Below, piece after piece: positions 32,948-42,607 of a stretch of 64,000 nt of DNA. This DNA comes from Lysobacteraceae bacterium (GTDB lineage: Bacteria > Bdellovibrionota > UBA1018 > JAGTJX01): NCBI GenBank assembly GCA_023657465.1, contig JAGTJX010000004.1, forward strand, positions 50,053 to 114,052, given 5' to 3'. The notes under the pieces were generated by a model. The model was not told the DNA's origin. It did not search any database and worked only from the letters and a program-made list of their open reading frames with translations. How positions within the stretch are numbered: position 1 is the first letter of the stretch; every line of letters starts with the position of its first letter. The translations under genes and the position numbers were made by a program.

Positions 32948-35380
32948 ATGAAGCTGCTCGCTAGATTTCTCAACCGATACGCAGGATCCGTTTCGCTCGC
33001 GGGCTTAGCTTTATCTATAGTGTGTGGATATTATTCAGTCCAACTTTATAAGAATTTAAGAACCGAAATTGAAGAGCTTCTTCCGACTACAGCGCGCAGC
33101 ATTATCGATTTAAATGAAGTGACTAGTAGGCTCGCATCCTTCGAAAACATGGTTGTTCTTGTTTTCTCCAAAGACACTGTCGCATCTAAGCGATTCGTCG
33201 ATGATCTTGCAACCAAACTTCATCAAGCACCCCCGTCTGTCATCGCGTCTGTTGAACATCGTATCGATAAGGAAATCGCATTCTTTAAGCAAAGACGCAG
33301 TCTCTTCATTGAGCTTGAAGATCTCATTCAGATTAGGAACTACATCCGAGATCGAATCAATTATGAAATTGAGCTTTATAATCCGCTTACGTTTCTTGGA
33401 AACGTCAATGTCCCTGAGCCTCTTCTTGATCTCCAGCAATTAAGAAGAAAGTATGAAACCAAGTCCAATCAGTTTGATCATCTTCCAGATGGATACTATG
33501 CCAGGAAAGATGAGACGATGAGGTTAGTCATCGTCTACATGCCTGGAAAGAATATTGAAACTTCGATTAAGCTCTCAGAGTATGTCAGGAATTCAGTAAA
33601 ACAGCTCAATTCCTCAAGCTACGCATCTGATCTTGAAGTCAAGTACACCGGAAACGTTCAGAACATGATTGAAGAGACTGCTGCACTGGTAGCAGATCTA
33701 GCGTCATCTACGATCATCGTCGTACTTCTCGTCGCGTTTGCGATGTGGTTTTTCTACCGATCACTTCTCGGTACGATTGCTTTGAACGTTTCACTGTTCA
33801 TGGGCACGTTCTATACATTCTGTGTTGCTTACTTTGCTGTCGGATACTTGAACGCAAACACTGCATTCTTGGCATCTATCGTGATTGGTAACGGAATTAA
33901 CTTCGGGATCATTCTGCTAGCGCGATACTTCGAAGATCGCAGAGCAGGTCATGGGCACTTAAGCGCTCTTGAAAGCTCAATGAGTTCTACTGCCACCTCT
34001 ACTGGTACAGCGGCTCTTGCAGCGGGTCTTGCATATGGATCACTCATTCTCACAGGATTTAGAGGATTCAATCAATTCGGCGTGATTGGCTTTGCAGGGA
34101 TGATACTCTGTTGGGCTAGCTCTTATATTCTCATGCCTGCTTTTCTCACTCTGATCGAAAGATGGAAGGGGGATAAGTGGATTAACTTCGTCACTCCTAA
34201 GCCTATTCTCAGTGGTTTCATCGCTAATCTCGTCGATCGACATGCAAAACTGATTTCGATTATTTGTCTCGTACTCACGGTCGCAGCCGTCATGACTTTC
34301 CCTAAGGCTAAGAACGGAGTGATTGAAACAAATCTCAAAAAACTAGGTGATAAGGAATCTCTCGAGCACGGTTCGGGATCCCTCTATCATCATATCAAAG
34401 AAGTGTTTAATGGCTCAGTTTCTCCGATGGTAATTCTCCCTAGAGACAGACAAGATGCTAGAAAGATCGCGGAAGTCTTAAGAGAGATGGATCGCAAAGA
34501 TGGAGCGAATTCTATTATTTCAACTGTTCAAACTCTCGATGATTTTGTTCCTGAAAAACAAAAAGATAAAATCTTGGTTCTCAGTCAAATTTCAAAACTT
34601 CTCAAACCCGAAATCATGGATCACCTTCAGGGCGAAGAGAAGAAAATGGTCAAAGAGCTACTCGCCAAGGAATCTCAACTCCCATTCGTAGAAGAGGATC
34701 TACCTGAACTTGTGAAGAAGAAGTTTCGAGAGAATGATGGAAGAATTGGAAACATTGTTCTTCTTGATAGAAAGTTTTATGACTCTCGTTCTGAGAATAT
34801 GGCTGATCTCGAGCGCTTCATTCAGATTGGAAGACGAGCTGCTGATATCGTGAAACCAGGAACACCCGTCGCAGGGCAGTTGCCTGTGAGTTATGACCTC
34901 TTTAAAGCGATTGAAGTCGATGGACCTAAGGCTACGTTCTTTGCTTTTTTAGCAGTTATCATTCTTGTCATTGTTCTCTTCAGGCACATTCCTACGATTG
35001 CTCAGACGTTGTTTTCTCTCATCATAGGAATGATTTGGCTTGCGGGACTCATGCTTGGTTTCGGAATCAAAATTAATTTCTTAAACTTCATCGCTCTTCC
35101 GATCACCTTCGGTATCGGTGTCGACTATGGTGTAAATATTCTCCAGCGTTACCGAGAAGTAGGAGCTGAGGGGATTGTCGATGTAGTAAGAAACACAGGA
35201 GGAGCAGTGATGCTCGCGAGCCTTACCACGATCATCGGATACGGATCGCTCCTTATTGCGGGTAACCAGGCATTCGTGAGTTTCGGTCTACTCGCAGTAT
35301 TGGGAGAGCTCACCTGCGTCGTAGCTGCAGTTGTCGCATTACCAGCCTTTTTGCGCTGGAGACATGGACCATCAAAATAA
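32948..35380 (+). CDS. MMPL/RND-superfamily transporter
   Basis: 810 residues. Layout: one N-terminal helix, a periplasmic domain (about 30-250), a five- to six-helix bundle (about 250-420), a second periplasmic domain (about 450-650) and a second bundle to the end. FGVIGFAGMILCWASSYILMPAFLTLIER and GIGVDYGVNILQRYRE resemble the sterol-sensing-like MMPL/HpnN type. It likely exports lipids or hydrophobic compounds using the proton gradient. The substrate is unknown. The gene stands alone. Confidence 0.88.
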   Translation: MKLLARFLNRYAGSVSLAGLALSIVCGYYSVQLYKNLRTEIEELLPTTARSIIDLNEVTSRLASFENMVVLVFSKDTVASKRFVDDLATKLHQAPPSVIASVEHRIDKEIAFFKQRRSLFIELEDLIQIRNYIRDRINYEIELYNPLTFLGNVNVPEPLLDLQQLRRKYETKSNQFDHLPDGYYARKDETMRLVIVYMPGKNIETSIKLSEYVRNSVKQLNSSSYASDLEVKYTGNVQNMIEETAALVADLASSTIIVVLLVAFAMWFFYRSLLGTIALNVSLFMGTFYTFCVAYFAVGYLNANTAFLASIVIGNGINFGIILLARYFEDRRAGHGHLSALESSMSSTATSTGTAALAAGLAYGSLILTGFRGFNQFGVIGFAGMILCWASSYILMPAFLTLIERWKGDKWINFVTPKPILSGFIANLVDRHAKLISIICLVLTVAAVMTFPKAKNGVIETNLKKLGDKESLEHGSGSLYHHIKEVFNGSVSPMVILPRDRQDARKIAEVLREMDRKDGANSIISTVQTLDDFVPEKQKDKILVLSQISKLLKPEIMDHLQGEEKKMVKELLAKESQLPFVEEDLPELVKKKFRENDGRIGNIVLLDRKFYDSRSENMADLERFIQIGRRAADIVKPGTPVAGQLPVSYDLFKAIEVDGPKATFFAFLAVIILVIVLFRHIPTIAQTLFSLIIGMIWLAGLMLGFGIKINFLNFIALPITFGIGVDYGVNILQRYREVGAEGIVDVVRNTGGAVMLASLTTIIGYGSLLIAGNQAFVSFGLLAVLGELTCVVAAVVALPAFLRWRHGPSK

Positions 35381-35382
35381 TA

Positions 35383-35411
35383 TTGACATTACTAGTCACA
35401 AATCGTTAAAC
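35383..35411 (+). promoter_or_regulatory. candidate promoter of the small secreted gene at 35422
   Basis: TTGACA (35383-35388), a 17-bp spacer and a weak TTAAAC (35406-35411). The expected transcription start would be only a few nt before the ATG, another near-leaderless arrangement. Confidence 0.45.
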
Positions 35412-35421
35412 AGCTCTCACT

Positions 35422-35784
35422 ATGAAGTCATTATTAATTGCGATGTTGTTGGTTTCTGGATCCGTTCACGCCTCTGCTCCTGAGTGCGGTAAGGTCATTC
35501 GAATTGATCCTACTAGCTCAAAAGGGAATACCTTCAGAGCGTTCATGATCCCAGATGCGACTTTCAAAGTCGATGGAGAGCCAAGCAAAGTTTCCTCTAC
35601 ATTCGAGTTAGGAATGAGCGGTGAGTTCGCGAAGAATATGGCGGATATCCAAATGGCGATGACCGCATTTCAGAGCGAAACACTTCTGTGTCGTTGTGAA
35701 TCTACTTCTAGAACTGCTACTGGCGGAGTGGATTATAATTACCGTGTAGTTCGTCAGGCAATGTACGTCGGCGATTGTAAATAG
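35422..35784 (+). CDS. small secreted protein, unknown function
   Basis: 120 residues with a signal peptide (MKSLLIAMLLVSGSVHASA). The mature part has four Cys (PECGK, LLCRCES, GDCK), so one or two disulfides are likely. No family recognised. No Shine-Dalgarno is visible before the ATG. It stands between the MMPL transporter and citrate synthase with its own candidate promoter. Confidence 0.68.
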   Translation: MKSLLIAMLLVSGSVHASAPECGKVIRIDPTSSKGNTFRAFMIPDATFKVDGEPSKVSSTFELGMSGEFAKNMADIQMAMTAFQSETLLCRCESTSRTATGGVDYNYRVVRQAMYVGDCK

Positions 35785-35823
35785 CGCGTTGCGCCACTAT
35801 TGTGATTTTTAGCCATTCCTATA

Positions 35824-35842
35824 CGATGTAAACAACACATCG
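35824..35842 (+). promoter_or_regulatory. inverted repeat upstream of citrate synthase
   Basis: CGATGT, 7 nt, ACATCG, a perfect 6-bp inverted repeat ending 12 nt before the start codon and just before the GAAAGAGGA ribosome-binding site. It may be a regulator site or a 5'-UTR hairpin. Confidence 0.35.
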
Positions 35843-35854
35843 AAAGAGGACACC

Positions 35855-36994
35855 ATGGCTGAAGTAAAAGTATACGAAGACGCAATCGACAAAGGTTTAG
35901 AGGGCATCGTTGCCTGTACGACCAAGATCAGTTCCATTCAGGGGAACACACTCACTTATCGTGGCTACACGATTGAAGATCTGGCTGCTAATTCTACATT
36001 CGAGGAAGTCGTATTCCTCCTCTGGAATGATCGCCTTCCAAACAAGAGTGAATTAGAAACTCTCAAAAAAGATTTGAACACAAACATGAAGCTCTCTGGT
36101 GAAACGGTTTCGCTCATGAAGGCTCTTCCTGCGAAAAAGGCAATCCCTATGGATTTCCTCCGCACAGTCGTTTCTTCACTCTCAATGACCGATGCTGATG
36201 TTGCTGACAATAGCGAACCTGCAAACATGAGAAAAGCACTCCGTCTCACAGGACAGATCTGCTCTATCGTTGCTGGATTCGACAGAATTCGCAATGGTCA
36301 ACCGCTCGTAGAACCTAAGTCAGGACAAGGATTGGGCTGGAACTTCGTGTACATGCTTACTGGCAAAGAACCAGACGCAGAACTGGCTAAGAACTTCGAC
36401 ACCTGTCTCGTCCTTCACGCAGATCACGAGATCAACTGCTCAGCATTTTCAGCACGCGTGACGACTTCTTCACTCTCCGACATTCACTCAGCAGTGACAT
36501 CAGCGATTGGAACTCTTAAAGGTCCTCTCCATGGTGGTGCTAACGAGCAAGTGCTCCGCATGCTCCAGAAGATCGGCGATTTAGAAGCTTGCGAAGAATT
36601 CATCACTCAAGCGCTTGCTGACAAAGCAAAAGTTATGGGGATTGGTCACCGTGTTTACAAAGACGGCGATCCACGTGCGAAAATCTTGAGACAGATGAGC
36701 GACAAGTTAACTGCTAAAGTTGGCAAACATGTTCTCTATGAAATGTCTGCGAAGATCGACGACATCATGCAGGAGAAAAAAGGCCTCATGCCTAACGTCG
36801 ACTTCTACTCAGCGACTGTTTATCACTCGATGGGTTTCCCAACAGATATTTTCACTCCAATCTTCGCAGTCTCTAGGATTGCGGGATGGTGTGCTCACAT
36901 TATGGAGCAATATCCGAACAATCGTATTTATCGCCCACGTGGTAAGTACGCTGGCAAAACCGGACAGAAGTTCACTCCACTAGCGAGCAGATAA
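35855..36994 (+). CDS. gltA: citrate synthase
   Basis: 379 residues, the short (type I-like, Gram-positive and archaeal length) form. Catalytic residues sit in LHADHEINCSAF (H188/H191), LHGGANE (H226) and GIGHRVYKDGDPRA (H265), with NVDFYSA supplying the active-site Asp. It condenses acetyl-CoA and oxaloacetate. 2-Methylcitrate synthase activity cannot be excluded for short forms. The RBS GAGGA is good. The Nif3-family gene starts 8 nt downstream. Confidence 0.94.
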   Translation: MAEVKVYEDAIDKGLEGIVACTTKISSIQGNTLTYRGYTIEDLAANSTFEEVVFLLWNDRLPNKSELETLKKDLNTNMKLSGETVSLMKALPAKKAIPMDFLRTVVSSLSMTDADVADNSEPANMRKALRLTGQICSIVAGFDRIRNGQPLVEPKSGQGLGWNFVYMLTGKEPDAELAKNFDTCLVLHADHEINCSAFSARVTTSSLSDIHSAVTSAIGTLKGPLHGGANEQVLRMLQKIGDLEACEEFITQALADKAKVMGIGHRVYKDGDPRAKILRQMSDKLTAKVGKHVLYEMSAKIDDIMQEKKGLMPNVDFYSATVYHSMGFPTDIFTPIFAVSRIAGWCAHIMEQYPNNRIYRPRGKYAGKTGQKFTPLASR

Positions 36995-37002
36995 CTGACC
37001 TA

Positions 37003-38121
37003 ATGAAAGTCCAAGAACTCCTCACTCGTTTCGAGCAGAAAGCTCCGTTCGGAACCGCAGAGGACTGGGACCCAGTGGGTCTTCTTGTAGGTGATCCAAA
37101 AAAAGAAATCACAGGTGTAGTTGTCTCTGTTGATCTCTCTCGTTCTTCGTTCGATCTTGCAGTGAAGAGCGACGCTAATGTCATCGTCAATCATCATCCC
37201 TGCATCTTCCCTAAGCAATCGGGAATATCTCGTTTAGTTCCTGGTAGATCAGATGACATGACGACGCTCATGTTTGAAGCCGTACAAAAGGGCATCCAAA
37301 TCATAGCACTTCATACGAACTTCGATCGCTGTGCAATGGAAGTGGTACAAAAAATTACTGCAGAGCTAGGTGCTAAACCAGTCGGTAGACTCGTAGATTC
37401 CTCAACTGAATTACTGAAGCTAGTGATCTATGTTCCTGAGACTCATATCGAGAAAGTCCGTGATGCGATTCACGCATCGGGTGCAGGAGTCATTGGGAAT
37501 TACGATCAGTGTAGTTTTTCTGTTTCTGGAGAAGGAAGATTTCGCGGACTCGACGGATCCAATCCATTCTTAGGCAAACCCGGCGTCACGGAGAAAGCTA
37601 AAGAAGTCCGTCTTGAAACTGTGCTTCCAGCAGGACTTAAGAAACAAGTTTTGAAAGCCATGCACGATACTCATCCGTACGAGGAAGTGGCCTACGATCT
37701 ATATGCTCTAGAACAGAAAATTAAAGACACCGCTCAAGCTCCGGGATTAGGTTATGGATTCGTTGCAGATCTGCCCGCTAAGATTCCGTTCACGGAGTTC
37801 ACAGCCAAAATCAAATCCACATTTGAAGTCCAAGGATTCTACTCAACACCTGCAGAGCCAGGATCTGTGAAGCGTATCGGTTATGTTCCTGGCAAGGGAT
37901 CAAGCTTCATCAATAATGCGCTCTCTCAAGGCTGTGACGTATTCGTCACAGGTGAAGTGGGGTATCATCTCGCTACTTCGATGAGCTGCAAAGGTCTCAC
38001 TGTTATTGAGCTCGGTCATCGTCACAGTGAAATTTATTTCCCCCGTGTAGTGAGTGAATGGTGTGAATCATTCGGATTAAAAACTCATCTCGAAGAAGCC
38101 CCTACACAGAAAATCTGGTGA
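37003..38121 (+). CDS. Nif3-like dinuclear metal centre protein (YqfO type)
   Basis: 372 residues. The N- and C-terminal parts give the metal ligands (VNHHPCIF, HTNFDRC, VTGEVGYHLATSMSCKGLTVIELGHRHSEI). The roughly 100-residue middle domain (about 130-230, LLKLVIYVPETHIEKVRDAI... HPYEEVAYDLYAL) is the PII-like insert that marks the longer YqfO/YbgI variants. The molecular role is unsettled; GTP cyclohydrolase-related labels in databases are doubtful. It is likely co-transcribed with citrate synthase. Confidence 0.92.
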   Translation: MKVQELLTRFEQKAPFGTAEDWDPVGLLVGDPKKEITGVVVSVDLSRSSFDLAVKSDANVIVNHHPCIFPKQSGISRLVPGRSDDMTTLMFEAVQKGIQIIALHTNFDRCAMEVVQKITAELGAKPVGRLVDSSTELLKLVIYVPETHIEKVRDAIHASGAGVIGNYDQCSFSVSGEGRFRGLDGSNPFLGKPGVTEKAKEVRLETVLPAGLKKQVLKAMHDTHPYEEVAYDLYALEQKIKDTAQAPGLGYGFVADLPAKIPFTEFTAKIKSTFEVQGFYSTPAEPGSVKRIGYVPGKGSSFINNALSQGCDVFVTGEVGYHLATSMSCKGLTVIELGHRHSEIYFPRVVSEWCESFGLKTHLEEAPTQKIW

Positions 38122-38128
38122 ACTGATC

Positions 38129-38989
38129 ATGAAAAATAATTTTATTATGAGAAGTTTGTTGATTCTTTCGGTACTCGTCACGGGCTGCTCCAAACTTGAA
38201 ATCGTCTATGACCTTGCTCCTGGTTTCATCGCAGGAAAGATGGACGATTACTTCGATCTCGATGTGAAGCAAGAGTTTCAATTGAAGGCCGCGATCAGAT
38301 CTGAACTTGATCGGATTGTTATGAGTGAATTGCCTCAGTACATCGAGCTCGAAAAGGAATGGATCAGGCAGCTCCAGAAGAAGGATTTGACTCTCGCTGA
38401 GGTGAAGAAGCTCAACGACTCTACAAGAGATTGGCTTTTTCATGTGTTTGCGACAATGGAACCAGCTCTATTGCCACTAGCTCTTGAGCTCTCGCCCAAG
38501 CAGCTGGAATACTTCCACAAGAAAGTTTTAGAAGATCTTGCCGAAAATGAGGAAAAAACCTCTACTCCCAAGGGACAGAAGAAGGAGCTCCGTAGGAGAT
38601 TTGAGTTTGGGTTGAACTGGAACTTCGATGGGCTCTCAAGTAGTGAGGAGAAGCTCTTCGAGAGTTGGTTAGATGTAGCGGGTTACCCATTTAAGGATGA
38701 GGGCATCAGTCGCAAGCAGTCTGCTCAGCTGTTTTTTGATGCTTCTAAAAACCCTATGACGTTTAAGGCTCACTTAGAGGGAATTTTCAGAAAGCCACTT
38801 GCTCTGCGTACTAAAGAGTACGCCCAGAAGTTGGATATTGTGCTGAATTCCTATCGAGATCTTCAGTGGAAGATGCTGGCCCAATCGACTGATAAAGACA
38901 GAAAGCGTAGGGTCGAGCACACAGAAGACCATATAGAGCAGCTCACAAAGCTTCGTGAGAAAATTCTGAAATCTAAGGCTAAAAAATAG
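38129..38989 (+). CDS. DUF6279 family lipoprotein
   Basis: 286 residues with a lipobox (LVTGC) after a hydrophobic N-terminus, so outer- or inner-membrane lipoprotein. YDLAPGFIAGKMDDYFDLDVKQEFQLKAAI near the start matches the DUF6279 pattern. The rest is helical and charged. ATG 38147 (MRSLLILS) is an alternative start. Function unknown. It begins 7 nt after the Nif3-like gene and is followed by rnpB. Confidence 0.82.
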   Translation: MKNNFIMRSLLILSVLVTGCSKLEIVYDLAPGFIAGKMDDYFDLDVKQEFQLKAAIRSELDRIVMSELPQYIELEKEWIRQLQKKDLTLAEVKKLNDSTRDWLFHVFATMEPALLPLALELSPKQLEYFHKKVLEDLAENEEKTSTPKGQKKELRRRFEFGLNWNFDGLSSSEEKLFESWLDVAGYPFKDEGISRKQSAQLFFDASKNPMTFKAHLEGIFRKPLALRTKEYAQKLDIVLNSYRDLQWKMLAQSTDKDRKRRVEHTEDHIEQLTKLREKILKSKAKK

Positions 38990-39065
38990 CCCCACTTACT
39001 TAAAACTATGCCCCGTGTTATACGTGTGGATCACTTCGTGAAAAACATGTTTTCCATGCAGTGTT

Positions 39066-39454
39066 CGGCGTAGGACAGGCAATGGCTGGTTCGCGGTAAG
39101 AGGCGTAAGTTTCAAATCGTGAGCTGGAGGAAAGTCCGGGCTCCACAAAGCACAGCACCGGCTAACGGCCGGGCATCGAAAGGTGACGGAAAGTGCAACA
39201 GAGAATAGACCGCCTGTAGAGTCAAATCTGCAGGTAAGGGTGAAACGGTGAGGTAAGAGCTTACCGCAGTTCTAGGAAACTAGGCTGGCAAGGCAAACCC
39301 TGCTGGGAGCAAGATCAAATAGGGTGGCACATAGGATTCGCTTGGTCCTCAGTTTGCCACCGGGTTGATTGCATAGAGGAATCATTGCCTCTGTTTTGTG
39401 AGTGGGTAACCGTTTGCAAAATGAAGACAGAACCCGGCTTATCGTCCTACGCCG
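39066..39454 (+). ncRNA. rnpB: RNase P RNA (class A)
   Basis: P1 pairs CGGCGTAGGAC (39066-39076) with GTCCTACGCCG (39444-39454). The conserved core is clear: GAGGAAAGTCCGGGCTCC near 39127, ...GAAAGTGCAACAGAGA..., GGTAAGGGTGAAACGGTG, GGCAAGGCAAACCC and the 3' AGACAGAACCCGGCTTAT. It is the catalytic RNA that matures tRNA 5' ends. A possible promoter is TTACTT-N16-TTATAC (38996-39023). The palindrome AAAACATGTTTT lies between that and P1. Confidence 0.97.
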
Positions 39455-39481
39455 ATAAATTTTTACACTCCAAATAAATCA

Positions 39482-41518
39482 TTGTCACAACCCCCTAAGT
39501 CTACTAAAACTTTTCGTATGAAAACTTGGGGAATTAAAGAGGCTCTGAAGACTTACAATATCGAAAACTGGGGGGACAATTATTTCAACGTCAACCTAGC
39601 AGGCAACATGACGGTTCATCCAAAACAGACGCCTGGCCAAGGCATCGACATCATACAAGTGATCGAAGATGTGAAGAAACAGAATCTCTCACTCCCCGTA
39701 GTGATAAGGTTCCAAGACATACTTCGTAACCGAGTGGTCAATCTCAACGAATCATTCAGAAAAGCAATCGCTGAAACCAACTACAACGGTGTTTACAAAG
39801 GTGTGTACCCCATTAAGGTGAATCAAATGCGTGAAGTGGTCGAAGAGATCATTGATGCAGGCGCACCTTACAACTTTGGATTAGAAGCAGGATCAAAATC
39901 AGAATTAGCAGCAGTACTCGCGATGGAAACTGCAAAAGATTCTCTCGTCATCTGTAACGGATACAAAGATTACTCGTTCATCAAGATGGCGCTCATGGGG
40001 AATAAGTTAGGCAAGAACGTCATCATCGTTGTTGAGAAACTCTCTGATCTCTATCAAACGATTGCTGTGTCCAAAGAATTAGGTGTGATGCCGATGATCG
40101 GAGTTCGTTTTAAGCTCGCCACTAAGGGTTCAGGCAAGTGGGAGAACTCAAGCGGTGACCTAGCGAAGTTTGGACTCACTACTCACGAAGTCATTCATCT
40201 CGTTGAAGTCCTCAAAAAAGAAGGCATGGAGAGATGCTTCAAGCTCCTGCACTTCCACATCGGTTCACAGATTTCTAATATTCGCGTGATTAAAGACGCA
40301 GTGAAGGAAGCAACTCGTATCTACGCAAAACTCATGAAGATGGGGCTTAATCTCGAGTACATCGATGTCGGGGGCGGACTCGGAGTGGATTACGATGGAT
40401 CACGAACGAACTTCGCTTCATCCATGAACTACTCTCTTCAAGAATATTGCAATGACGTGGTCTATTCGATCAAAGAAGTCTGCGAGAACGAAGAAGTTCC
40501 AGAGCCGAATATCGTTTCAGAGAGTGGTCGTGCACTTGTAGCGCATCACTCTGTTCTAGTGGTTAATGTGTTCGGAAACATTGAAGTGGGCTCGACTCCT
40601 ACTGCTCTTCCAGAATCAGATGAAGAAGCAGATGTCGTCAAGGAGATGAGATACTTGCTTACGAATCTCAATCTCAAGAACATGATGGAGAGTTTCAACG
40701 AAGCAGCGACTCGTAAAGAAGAAGCGCTCTCAATGTTTAAATTGGGATTCCTCTCTCTTGAAGATCGCGCCAAGGTAGAGTTCCTCTACTGGCAGATTTG
40801 TAAGCTACTAGCTAAAGAATCTAAAGACTTAAGTCACGTTCCGGAAGATGTCGCACAACTCGACAAGTACCTCTCGGATCAATACCTTTGTAACTTCAGT
40901 TTATTTCAATCGATGCCAGATCACTGGGCGATTCAACAGCTCTTCCCAATCATTCCGATTCACAGACTGAACGAAGAGCCTACTAAAGAAGCAACGCTTG
41001 CAGATATCACTTGCGATAGCGATGGCAAGGTTTGCAAGTTCGTCGACCTAAGAGACATCCGAGATACACTTAAACTCCACGCACTTCGAGATAACGAACA
41101 GTACTACTTAGGTTTCTTCCTCATGGGTGCATACCAAGACATCATGGGCGATCTACACAATCTCTATGGCCGAGTGAACGAAGTGCACGTCTTCACAGAT
41201 GATACAGAACCCGGTGGCTACTACATTGAAGAAGTCATCAGAGGTAATGATGTCGCAGGAGTACTTTCTTGGATTCAATACAATCCTGCAGGACTTGAGA
41301 AGCGCGTGAAAGAAATGATCGATATCAAAGTCAAAGAAGGAATCATTAAGCCTAAAGAAGGCGTGGATCTTCTCAACTTCTACGAGACGAATCTCTTCGG
41401 TTACACTTATATGAATAATGAGATCCCACCATCGACTCTTGGAACTGCACAAGCAGCAGTTTCGCAACATCAGAACGGATCTCAAATCATGCAAGCAGCA
41501 CCTAAGGAAATGCAGTGA
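39482..41518 (+). CDS. speA: biosynthetic arginine decarboxylase
   Basis: 678 residues from TTG 39482; ATG 39518 (MKTWGIKEALKTYNIENWGDNYFNVN) is equally possible, and no clear RBS separates them. It is a fold-III PLP enzyme: GVYPIKVNQ carries the PLP Lys, FHIGSQISNIRVIKDA and YIDVGGGLGVDYDGS bind the cofactor, and a C-terminal domain of the SpeA type follows. It makes agmatine from arginine for polyamine synthesis. hpd starts 3 nt after it. Confidence 0.95.
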   Translation: MSQPPKSTKTFRMKTWGIKEALKTYNIENWGDNYFNVNLAGNMTVHPKQTPGQGIDIIQVIEDVKKQNLSLPVVIRFQDILRNRVVNLNESFRKAIAETNYNGVYKGVYPIKVNQMREVVEEIIDAGAPYNFGLEAGSKSELAAVLAMETAKDSLVICNGYKDYSFIKMALMGNKLGKNVIIVVEKLSDLYQTIAVSKELGVMPMIGVRFKLATKGSGKWENSSGDLAKFGLTTHEVIHLVEVLKKEGMERCFKLLHFHIGSQISNIRVIKDAVKEATRIYAKLMKMGLNLEYIDVGGGLGVDYDGSRTNFASSMNYSLQEYCNDVVYSIKEVCENEEVPEPNIVSESGRALVAHHSVLVVNVFGNIEVGSTPTALPESDEEADVVKEMRYLLTNLNLKNMMESFNEAATRKEEALSMFKLGFLSLEDRAKVEFLYWQICKLLAKESKDLSHVPEDVAQLDKYLSDQYLCNFSLFQSMPDHWAIQQLFPIIPIHRLNEEPTKEATLADITCDSDGKVCKFVDLRDIRDTLKLHALRDNEQYYLGFFLMGAYQDIMGDLHNLYGRVNEVHVFTDDTEPGGYYIEEVIRGNDVAGVLSWIQYNPAGLEKRVKEMIDIKVKEGIIKPKEGVDLLNFYETNLFGYTYMNNEIPPSTLGTAQAAVSQHQNGSQIMQAAPKEMQ

Positions 41519-41521
41519 TCT

Positions 41522-42607
41522 ATGAAGATTCAGAACCAAGGATTTGATCACATTGAATTCATCGTAGGTGATCTCTCCAAGCATTCGCTGATGTGGGAGA
41601 AAATGGGTTTTGAATGTATAGGTAAGCGCGACAGTAAGAAATCAGGAATTGAATCTGTAGTCATGTCTCAGGGGCTGACGAGAATCATTCTTTCACGAGT
41701 GACTGATCTCAAGGCAGCAGGAAATGACCCCAGAGTTGCCTTCCATGAGAGACACGGTGATGGCATCTGTGTTCTCGCTCTTGATGTAGAAAACAGCGAA
41801 GAGTTCTATCAGGAGACCACGAAACGCGGCGCTCGTTCTGCAATGAAGCCAGAACGATTCGAATCAGCTCTAGGCTCAGTTGTTCGCTCTGAAGTTTATA
41901 CTCCTGAAGATATTCGATTTGCATTCATTGAGAGAAAACAAAACAAGAGCAATACAACTGGGCCCGCTCTCTTCGATCAAGATCTTGAAGTCAGTACACT
42001 CAAGAGTCCATCACCCTTTAATTTGAAACTCGTTGATCATCTCACGAATAACGTAGACATGGGTCAATACAAAACTTGGAGCGAGTATTACCAGAAAGTT
42101 TTTGGCTTCAATATTACGAGACATTACAAGATCTCTACTGGACGAACAGGGCTCATCTCAGACGTCATGCAAAGTGCGGACTTCAAGATCAAGGTTCCGA
42201 TCAATGAAGCCACTGAGAGAGAGAGTCAAGTTCAAGAGTTCGTCGATCGGTTCAAAGGAGCAGGTGTTCAACATTTGGCACTCTTCACTACAGATATTCT
42301 AGATACATTGAAAAAACTCCGCGAAAACGGGTTTAAGTTCCTCTCTGTTCCTCCGTCCTACTACAAAGAAGTGCCTACTCGCGTTCCAGGTGTGACTGAA
42401 GATTTGGCTGAGCTTGAGAAGAATGGAATTTTGCTAGATGGCGAAGGAGAAGGTTATCTCCTTCAGATCTTCAGTGAAGAGCTCGTAGGACCTTTCTTTC
42501 TTGAGTTCATCCAGCGCAAAGGCAATCAAGGATTCGGCGAAGGTAACTTCAAAGCACTCTTTCAGGCTATTGAACGTGATCAGTTTAAGCGTGGAACATT
42601 GAAGTAA
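41522..42607 (+). CDS. hpd: 4-hydroxyphenylpyruvate dioxygenase
   Basis: 361 residues of two vicinal-oxygen-chelate domains. The C-terminal half holds the iron ligands H173 (VDHLTNNV), H251 (GVQHLALFTTDI) and E328 (FFLEFIQRKGNQGFGEGNFKALFQ). It turns 4-hydroxyphenylpyruvate into homogentisate in tyrosine breakdown. No homogentisate dioxygenase gene is near. It is linked to speA by a 3-nt gap and overlaps the next gene by TAATG. Confidence 0.95.
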   Translation: MKIQNQGFDHIEFIVGDLSKHSLMWEKMGFECIGKRDSKKSGIESVVMSQGLTRIILSRVTDLKAAGNDPRVAFHERHGDGICVLALDVENSEEFYQETTKRGARSAMKPERFESALGSVVRSEVYTPEDIRFAFIERKQNKSNTTGPALFDQDLEVSTLKSPSPFNLKLVDHLTNNVDMGQYKTWSEYYQKVFGFNITRHYKISTGRTGLISDVMQSADFKIKVPINEATERESQVQEFVDRFKGAGVQHLALFTTDILDTLKKLRENGFKFLSVPPSYYKEVPTRVPGVTEDLAELEKNGILLDGEGEGYLLQIFSEELVGPFFLEFIQRKGNQGFGEGNFKALFQAIERDQFKRGTLK

